From Lachnospiraceae bacterium (GTDB taxonomy: Bacteria; Bacillota; Clostridia; Lachnospirales; Lachnospiraceae), in NCBI GenBank assembly GCA_020860745.1, contig JAJBTR010000412.1, forward strand, positions 1,322 to 11,746: a stretch of 10,425 nt of DNA, given 5' to 3'. The notes below the pieces were generated by a model that made no database searches, was not told the origin of the DNA, and was given only the letters and a program-made list of their open reading frames with translations. A program made the translations under genes and the position numbers. Every line of letters begins with the position of its first letter. Position 1 is the stretch's first letter. This document shows, in pieces, positions 6,126-10,425 of the stretch.

Positions 6126-7100
6126 TTATTTCGTTCTCTTTCTGATGATTGCCCGCTTTGCCGCCCAGACAATATCCTCAGCCATGAGTCCATACTCTTC
6201 CATCAGAAACTTCTGCGGGCCAACCTGCCCGTAACGTTCCTGAATGCCGATGCGTTCCATGGGAACCGGCTCGTTCCGCACCAGAACATTGGCCACCGCG
6301 GAGCCAAGTCCGCAGGATACCTGATGGTTTTCCGCTGTCACGATACATCCGGTCTCTGCCGCCGCTTTGAGAATCAATTCCTCATCCAGCGGTTTCCAGG
6401 TATGCATATCGATTACCCTGGCAGAAATGCCATCCTCACGCAATTTCTCCTCCGCGATCAGCGCCTCGTCCAGAAGAATACCGGAAGCGATGATCGTCAC
6501 ATCACTGCCCTCTCTCAAAGTAACTCCCTTGCCAATCTCAAACTCGGACCCGTCCCCGTAGATTGTCTGGAATCCCTTGCGGATGACACGCATATAGCTG
6601 AGTCGGGAATATGCGGCAAGCTTCTCTGTCAGAGACTTCGTCTGCACATAATCACAAGGGTCAACGACCACCGCACCCGGCGCGGTCAGATACAGGGCTG
6701 CATCCTCGAAGGGCATATGGGTCGCTCCGTTAAAAGCCGCCGTCACGCCGGGATCTGTGCCGACAATATGCACCGGAAGCTGTGAATAACCTGCGGAAAG
6801 AAAAGCCTGGTCAAAGCATCTTCTTGCCGCAAAGCAGCCGAAAGAGTGTACGAAAGGGATCATTCCGGTCGCCGCCATACCGGCTGCGACGCCGACAGCA
6901 TTCTGTTCCGCGATTCCCGCGTTAATTGTACGCTGGGGAAACTCTTTCTGTAATTTCCCGGCATTGACACACCCCATCAGATCACAGTCAATGTGAACCA
7001 GTTTCTCGTTTTCTCTCATCATCTCCGCCATCGCAGAAATATATCCGTCACGATTTGCCCGTTTGTCTGTTGTATGATTTGCAATTAACTCTATCTTCAT
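6126..7100 (-). CDS. Split transketolase, C-terminal subunit
   Basis: The 324-residue protein is the pyrimidine-binding plus C-terminal half of a transketolase. It pairs with the N-terminal subunit encoded 18 bases upstream to move a two-carbon ketol unit between sugars with thiamine diphosphate. Catalytic Glu65 is intact in INAGIAEQN, as are the FAARRCFDQ helix (90-98), THMPFED (127-133) and the C-terminal ENH segment (257-259). By eye alignment to yeast transketolase, several substrate-site residues differ: phosphate-binding His469 corresponds to Asp116, acceptor-hydroxyl-binding Asp477 to Asn124 (AAFNGATH instead of VGEDGxTH), and Ser386 to Cys44 (DLMGC). His481 is kept (His128). Arginines near 14-17 and 171-174 could serve as Arg359 and Arg528. 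This suggests a non-classical substrate, or a clade signature of sugar-cluster transketolases. ATG 7100 is preceded by a G-rich GGGGGAGAAGGA site. The next gene downstream is the iron alcohol dehydrogenase. Confidence 0.92.
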   Translation of the reverse strand: MKIELIANHTTDKRANRDGYISAMAEMMRENEKLVHIDCDLMGCVNAGKLQKEFPQRTINAGIAEQNAVGVAAGMAATGMIPFVHSFGCFAARRCFDQAFLSAGYSQLPVHIVGTDPGVTAAFNGATHMPFEDAALYLTAPGAVVVDPCDYVQTKSLTEKLAAYSRLSYMRVIRKGFQTIYGDGSEFEIGKGVTLREGSDVTIIASGILLDEALIAEEKLREDGISARVIDMHTWKPLDEELILKAAAETGCIVTAENHQVSCGLGSAVANVLVRNEPVPMERIGIQERYGQVGPQKFLMEEYGLMAEDIVWAAKRAIIRKRTK

Positions 7101-7118
7101 TATTCCTTCTCCCCCTTC

Positions 7119-7970
7119 CTATTGTGCCGATATTGCGGCAAATCTGGCCTCAGCCGCCGCAAGCGCCTCCGTCCACTCTTCCTCTGTCGGCTGGGATGAG
7201 TGTGCGCCGGTGGGTTCCGCAAACGTAGCCCCCTTGCCTTTTATTGTATTAAGGATAATGCAGGTAGGCATTCCCTCCGTCCGGTAAGCCTCCTGAATCG
7301 CATCATAGATCTGTTCCACATCATTGCCATCCGGCAGGTCGATGACATTCCATCCGAACGCGTCAAACTTGGCTCCGATCCCCTTTCCGTGTCCCATGAC
7401 ATCCGCACAGGCGCCGTCTAACTGCCGCTTGTTGTCGTCTACCAGACAGATCAGATGATCCAGTTTGTAGTGCGCCGCAAACTGTGCCGCCTCCCAGATC
7501 TGTCCCTCATCTGCCTCGCCATCTCCGATGGCCACAAAAACATGACTGTCACGTCCCTGCAGTTTATTTCCCAGCGCAGCTCCAACCGCCTCGCTCATAC
7601 CCTGACCCAGAGATCCGGTGGTCAGATCCACTCCGGTCGTCATCCTGCGGTCTGTGTGAGACGGAAATTTCGAATGCGGCTGGTTCAGCGTATAAGCCTC
7701 CTCCATCGGATAATATCCCTTCAGCCCCAGCGTCGCGTACATCACCGGGCCGCCATGTCCCTTGGAAAGCACAAACCAGTCCCTGTCCTCCCAGCGGGGA
7801 TTTTTCGGGTCAATCTTCATCACTTCCCCGTACAGCACCGCCATAGCGTCCGCCATGGAAAGGGAACCTCCCACATGCCCGAAACCACGCGAATGAATGA
7901 CTTTTAACGTCTCCAGGCGTATCTGCTCCGCAAAAACTCTGAGTTCCTGCATCCTCTTCTCTTTCTCCAT
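7119..7970 (-). CDS. Split transketolase, N-terminal subunit
   Basis: This 283-residue protein is the diphosphate-binding half of a transketolase. It has the four substrate and cofactor histidines expected in this half: His32 (FGHVGGSLS), His72 (LSKGHGGP), His105 (KFPSHTD) and His257 (GAHSSQPT). The thiamine diphosphate motif begins GDGEADEG at 149-156 and ends with the Asp-Asn near 179-180. TTGSLGQGMS (117-126) is the usual conserved loop. I chose ATG 7970 because GGGAGG lies eight bases before it; an in-frame ATG at 8027 adds 19 residues without a ribosome site and outside the family. It is translated just before its C-subunit partner (18-base gap), so the two form one heteromeric enzyme. 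Rpe lies upstream with a 191-base gap that may hold a separate promoter. A role in bulk pentose phosphate metabolism is possible, but the neighbours favour a dedicated catabolic pathway. Confidence 0.92.
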   Translation of the reverse strand: MEKEKRMQELRVFAEQIRLETLKVIHSRGFGHVGGSLSMADAMAVLYGEVMKIDPKNPRWEDRDWFVLSKGHGGPVMYATLGLKGYYPMEEAYTLNQPHSKFPSHTDRRMTTGVDLTTGSLGQGMSEAVGAALGNKLQGRDSHVFVAIGDGEADEGQIWEAAQFAAHYKLDHLICLVDDNKRQLDGACADVMGHGKGIGAKFDAFGWNVIDLPDGNDVEQIYDAIQEAYRTEGMPTCIILNTIKGKGATFAEPTGAHSSQPTEEEWTEALAAAEARFAAISAQ

Positions 7971-8161
7971 CCTCTGATCCTCCCATCTGTATTCGCCCGA
8001 AGCCAGGCAAACATGTATCACATACAATCACACCATCGCCTGCTCCGGCTTTCAGCCATTACCGGATAATCTCCGGAAAACTTCATTTTATTCCGTTTGC
8101 AAATTTAACATGCAAATATCGTGCCATTTTTTCTGTTCTGGTTTTTTACCGTCGGATTCTG
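7971..8161. promoter_or_regulatory. Regulatory gap between rpe and the transketolase genes: cre-like box and two dyads
   Basis: Reading the minus strand, TTGCAAACGGAATAA (8102-8088) matches the CcpA cre consensus WTGNAANCGNWNNCW at every fixed position but one. TTTGCA-N9-TGCAAA (8096-8116) is an inverted repeat partly overlapping it. TGTAT-CAC-ATACA (8014-8026) is a third perfect dyad, 44 bases before the transketolase start. No convincing -35/-10 pair or terminator was found. The elements hint at catabolite and substrate control of the transketolase-dehydrogenase operon, but each could arise by chance. Confidence 0.35.
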
Positions 8162-8821
8162 TCACGACTGCACATCCATCACCCGCAGGAATCGCTGTAC
8201 ATTCGCCTCAATATCCCCCTGAAAAACCGCGCTGCCGGATACGATCACATTTGCGCCCGCATCCAGTATTTCCTGCAGGTTAATCAGCGACACGCCGCCA
8301 TCCACCTCAATATCCGCACTGCAGCCGCACACATCAATCATCCGCTTTAAATCCCGAATTTTTTCCAGCGTATACGGTATCAGCTTTTGACCGCCGAAGC
8401 CGGGATTTACCGACATCACGAGCACCATATCCAGTTCCGGCAGAATATACTCCAATGCAGACAGCGGCGTCGACGGATTCAATACCGCTCCTGCTTTCAG
8501 TCCCCTCTCGTGTATTGCGGCTATCGTGCGGTCCAGGTGCCTGCAGGCCTCCGCATGCACAGTGATAATATCGGCTCCCGCATCCGCAAAATCATCGACA
8601 TAGCGAATCGGTTCCTCAATCATCAGATGAACATCAAACAGACGCTCCGTACATTTTCGGATCGACCGGATCACAGGGATGCCAAAGGAAATACTTGGGA
8701 CAAAGCTTCCATCCATGACGTCAATGTGAATATACTGCGCTCCCGCCCGGTCCAGTTGCCTAATCTGCTCGCCCAGGCGGGAAAAATCCGCCGATAAGAT
8801 AGATGGTGATAAGTAATTCAT
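8162..8821 (-). CDS. rpe: Ribulose-phosphate 3-epimerase
   Basis: The 219-residue TIM-barrel enzyme interconverts D-ribulose 5-phosphate and D-xylulose 5-phosphate. Family motifs appear in order: LSPSILSADF (4-13), HIDVMDGSFVP (32-42, metal ligands His32 and Asp34), FDVHLM (62-67, His65), HAE (89-91), NPSTP (115-119), VNPGFGGQ (138-145), EVDGG (172-176, catalytic Asp174) and GSAVF (196-200). The length is normal. The start is ATG 8821: AGGAGG lies five bases upstream, and longer in-frame starts (8899, 8839) add non-family sequence. A housekeeping copy is possible, but its place at the head of the split transketolase run suggests it handles xylulose 5-phosphate made there. Whether it is cotranscribed across the 191-base gap is unclear. 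Confidence 0.92.
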   Translation of the reverse strand: MNYLSPSILSADFSRLGEQIRQLDRAGAQYIHIDVMDGSFVPSISFGIPVIRSIRKCTERLFDVHLMIEEPIRYVDDFADAGADIITVHAEACRHLDRTIAAIHERGLKAGAVLNPSTPLSALEYILPELDMVLVMSVNPGFGGQKLIPYTLEKIRDLKRMIDVCGCSADIEVDGGVSLINLQEILDAGANVIVSGSAVFQGDIEANVQRFLRVMDVQS

Positions 8822-8934
8822 AAGCTCCTCCTGCTGCATATCATGCCCGCAAATGCCGCGTATCAGCTCGTAAATGCAGGCTATTTTTATTCTTAACATA
8901 GAAGCAACTTACATGCCAGTTTCGAAACAATTTT

Positions 8935-8989
8935 TTTCTGACTGCGCGGCCGGATTGCAATCGCGGAGTCAGAAATTTTTTCATTTTTT
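8935..8989 (+). terminator. Terminator-like hairpin in the rpe/MFS divergent region (possible attenuator)
   Basis: TTTCTGACT (8935-8943) pairs with AGTCAGAAA (8967-8975). After one mismatch, CGCG pairs with CGCG, leaving a 13-base loop. On the plus strand the hairpin is followed by TTTTTT, CA and TTTTTT (8976-8989), the form of an intrinsic terminator. No plus-strand gene ends here; the next one, the MFS gene, starts at 9121. It could be a leader attenuator of the MFS gene, the end of a small RNA, or on the other strand a structured leader of rpe. The rest of the 299-base gap (8822-9120) shows no gene, only AT-rich sequence and the GGAGG site before the MFS start. Confidence 0.45.
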
Positions 8990-9120
8990 CAAAATTCTTT
9001 TGTAAATGTGCAAACAAACCTTTGATAAGTGCTCATTTTAAATCATCACTCTGGCATCGTTTTTGCTGCATAAAATCAGATGCGTTTCTTTATCAACGAT
9101 TTTAGAATGGAGGAATAAAC

Positions 9121-10263
9121 ATGAGCAGTTTAAAAGGAAAAATCGGATTAATGGCAGCTTCCCTTATTATGATGAACTATCTGGCTCCCACCTCGTGCCT
9201 GGCGGCCATCGCGGAATCGTTTCCCGACACACCCCAGCAGATCGTACAGCTTTTATCGTCCGTTCCAAATCTGACTTCCGTCATCGCCATGATTCTGGTC
9301 AGCCGGGTGACTCCCTTCATCTATAAGAAGCATTTAATTTTTATAAGTGCTCTGCTGTATCCAGCCGCGGGACTTCTGATTTATTTTATCCATCCCAACG
9401 TCCTCATCATGATTTTGTTTTCCCTGTTGATGGGGGCTGGAACCGGCATCTGCGTGACCTGCGTCCCTGCTCTGATCTGCGACTGCTACAATGAAAAAGA
9501 GAGTGCGCAGCTCATTGGTCTTTAATCGGGATTCATCAGCGGCGGCGCCATGCTCTTTATCTGGATTGGCGGACAATTTGCCAAAGTGCAATGGGAAAAA
9601 TGCTACCTCTGCTACCTCTTCATCCTGATCATTGCCGTCGTGGAATGGTTCTGCGTACCAAAAGGAAAACTCGACCGGAAAAAAGAAAAAGGGGAACCGC
9701 ATACCGCGATTCCCGGAACTATCCTGTTTTATACTGTCATGATTTTATTCTTTGGCATTTTTATCTTTACCTTCAGCTCCAACATCTCACTCTTTATCAC
9801 ACAGCGCTCTCTGGGCGGGACGGTTGAGGCCAGCTACGCTTCCATCATCTATAATCTGGCCGGTATGGTAGCGGGATGTGTGACCGGATTCGTGCTAAGC
9901 AGACTAAAGTATAAAGTATTTTCCTGCAGTATTATCATCGCAGCTGTCGGTATGCTCCTCTGCTTTTTCAGTACCGGATTCCCTGTACTGTGCATCGGCG
10001 CCATCTTCTGCGGTGCTGCTTACTCCATCGCGATCCCTGCTGGAAATTATTACGCTTCCATCGAATCCACAGATTACAACCGCTCCTTCAGCATCGCCCT
10101 GTTAAACGCCCTCAGCGGTGGAGGCATGCTCATTTCCCCGATCTTCTTCGGCACAGTGCTGACCATGCTCACCATTTCCCAGCGCTTTCTCGCATCGGGA
10201 ATCGGAATGGTTCTTCTGCTCGCCGCGGTGTGTGTTGGCCAGAGGAGGATGCACCGCGAATGA
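9121..10263 (+). pseudogene. MFS transporter interrupted by an in-frame TAA
   Basis: The frame from ATG 9121 (GGAGG seven bases upstream) to TGA 10261-10263 encodes about 380 residues of a 12-helix major facilitator superfamily permease, apart from a single TAA at 9523-9525 (codon 135). Both sides are in the same frame and look intact: the first part ends NEKESAQLIGL and the second continues SGFISGGAMLF. In related permeases this helix-4/5 junction usually reads GLQS, so a CAA to TAA change explains the stop. Helices are visible on both sides; the loop with Lys-rich KGKLDRKKEKG is the central cytoplasmic linker. It is divergent from rpe and was probably the importer or exporter for the neighbouring pathway; its substrate is unknown. 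If the stop is real, the product is a non-functional 134-residue fragment, unless read through. A separate restart at ATG 9550 lacks a ribosome site. Confidence 0.8.
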
Positions 10264-10283
10264 ATCAGCAAACTACATCCGTG

Positions 10284-10425
10284 TCATATCTCTTTCAATA
10301 CCCTGTCTTTGAACCACTCATCCACCTGCGTCATAAACAGATTTTTTACTTCGCGGTTGGGAATAGCCAGTTCATAATATCCTTCCTTATCTCTACCCCG
10401 TTGTGTCAAATACCCAGTTGTAAAC
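10284..10425 (-). CDS. AAA-ATPase-like / PD-(D/E)XK nuclease family protein, C-terminal fragment (partial, apparently truncated)
   Basis: The frame enters from the right edge and stops at TGA (10286-10284), showing 46 residues. They include TTGYLTQRG, YYELAIPNREVKN and a VDEWFKD segment. This is how the end of the ATPase lid region reads in the AAA-ATPase_like plus PDDEXK_9 (DUF1703) family, whose members normally run on for a further nuclease domain of 100 residues or more. Here the frame ends about ten residues after the PNREVK motif, 21 bases from the convergent MFS stop, so the nuclease domain has no room. It is probably a 3'-truncated remnant, although the 5' part is out of view. Family members are often multi-copy in anaerobe genomes, and their function is unclear. 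Confidence 0.6.
   Translation of the reverse strand, partial: FTTGYLTQRGRDKEGYYELAIPNREVKNLFMTQVDEWFKDRVLKEI

Noticed and set aside
8822..8899. 26-codon extension of ribulose-phosphate 3-epimerase
   Set aside because: AGGAGG five bases before ATG 8821 and the family N-terminus (NYLSPSILSADF) fix the shorter start.
1..10425. CRISPR array, tRNA or rRNA genes, insertion sequences, prophage
   Set aside because: No regularly spaced repeats, cloverleaf-like sequences, transposase motifs or phage structural genes were seen.

Overview
The window looks like chromosome of an anaerobic Gram-positive Clostridia, most likely a gut-type Lachnospiraceae relative. The evidence is a mixed, roughly half-GC composition, strong AGGAGG-type ribosome binding sites, and clostridial families: a leaderless Amidase_3-SPOR cell-wall amidase, a TIGR04086 membrane protein, a compact HD protein, and an iron alcohol dehydrogenase resembling Clostridium kluyveri 4-hydroxybutyrate dehydrogenase. 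No rRNA, tRNA, CRISPR array, insertion sequence or prophage module is visible.

Left part (1-4967) is ordinary chromosome with small, mostly singly transcribed genes. In order: the 3' end of a dihydrodipicolinate-reductase-like oxidoreductase (+); an N-acetylmuramoyl-L-alanine amidase with a SPOR domain (+); a degenerate MinD/ParA-like protein without a Walker A motif (+, with its own promoter); a CorC/HlyC membrane protein (-, TTG start, terminator hairpin over its stop codon); a TIGR04086 membrane protein whose first codons are out of frame (+); an MJ0936/YfcE-type phosphodiesterase (-, good promoter overlapped by a dyad); and an HD-domain hydrolase (+) ending in a strong hairpin terminator.

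Right part (4968-10263) is a metabolic locus. On the minus strand, in transcription order, lie ribulose-phosphate 3-epimerase, the N and C halves of a split transketolase, and the 4-hydroxybutyrate-dehydrogenase-like alcohol dehydrogenase. The last three are separated by only 18 and 45 bases and are almost certainly one operon. A divergent MFS transporter sits upstream of the epimerase but carries an in-frame TAA. The transketolase keeps its thiamine diphosphate catalytic residues. By eye alignment it has changed residues that in classical transketolases bind the substrate phosphate and the acceptor C2 hydroxyl. Together this suggests a catabolic route in which a non-classical ketose is split by transketolase, xylulose 5-phosphate is drained through the epimerase, and the leftover (perhaps anionic) aldehyde is reduced by the alcohol dehydrogenase. 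This resembles the sulfoglycolytic transketolase or apiose pathways, but the diagnostic partner genes are not in the window, so the substrate is unassigned.

The right edge holds the 3' end of an AAA-ATPase-like/PD-(D/E)XK family gene (-), which appears cut short before its nuclease domain. Several genes show signs of decay (MFS nonsense codon, TIGR04086 frameshift, truncated AAA gene). These are either real strain-level pseudogenes or assembly errors.
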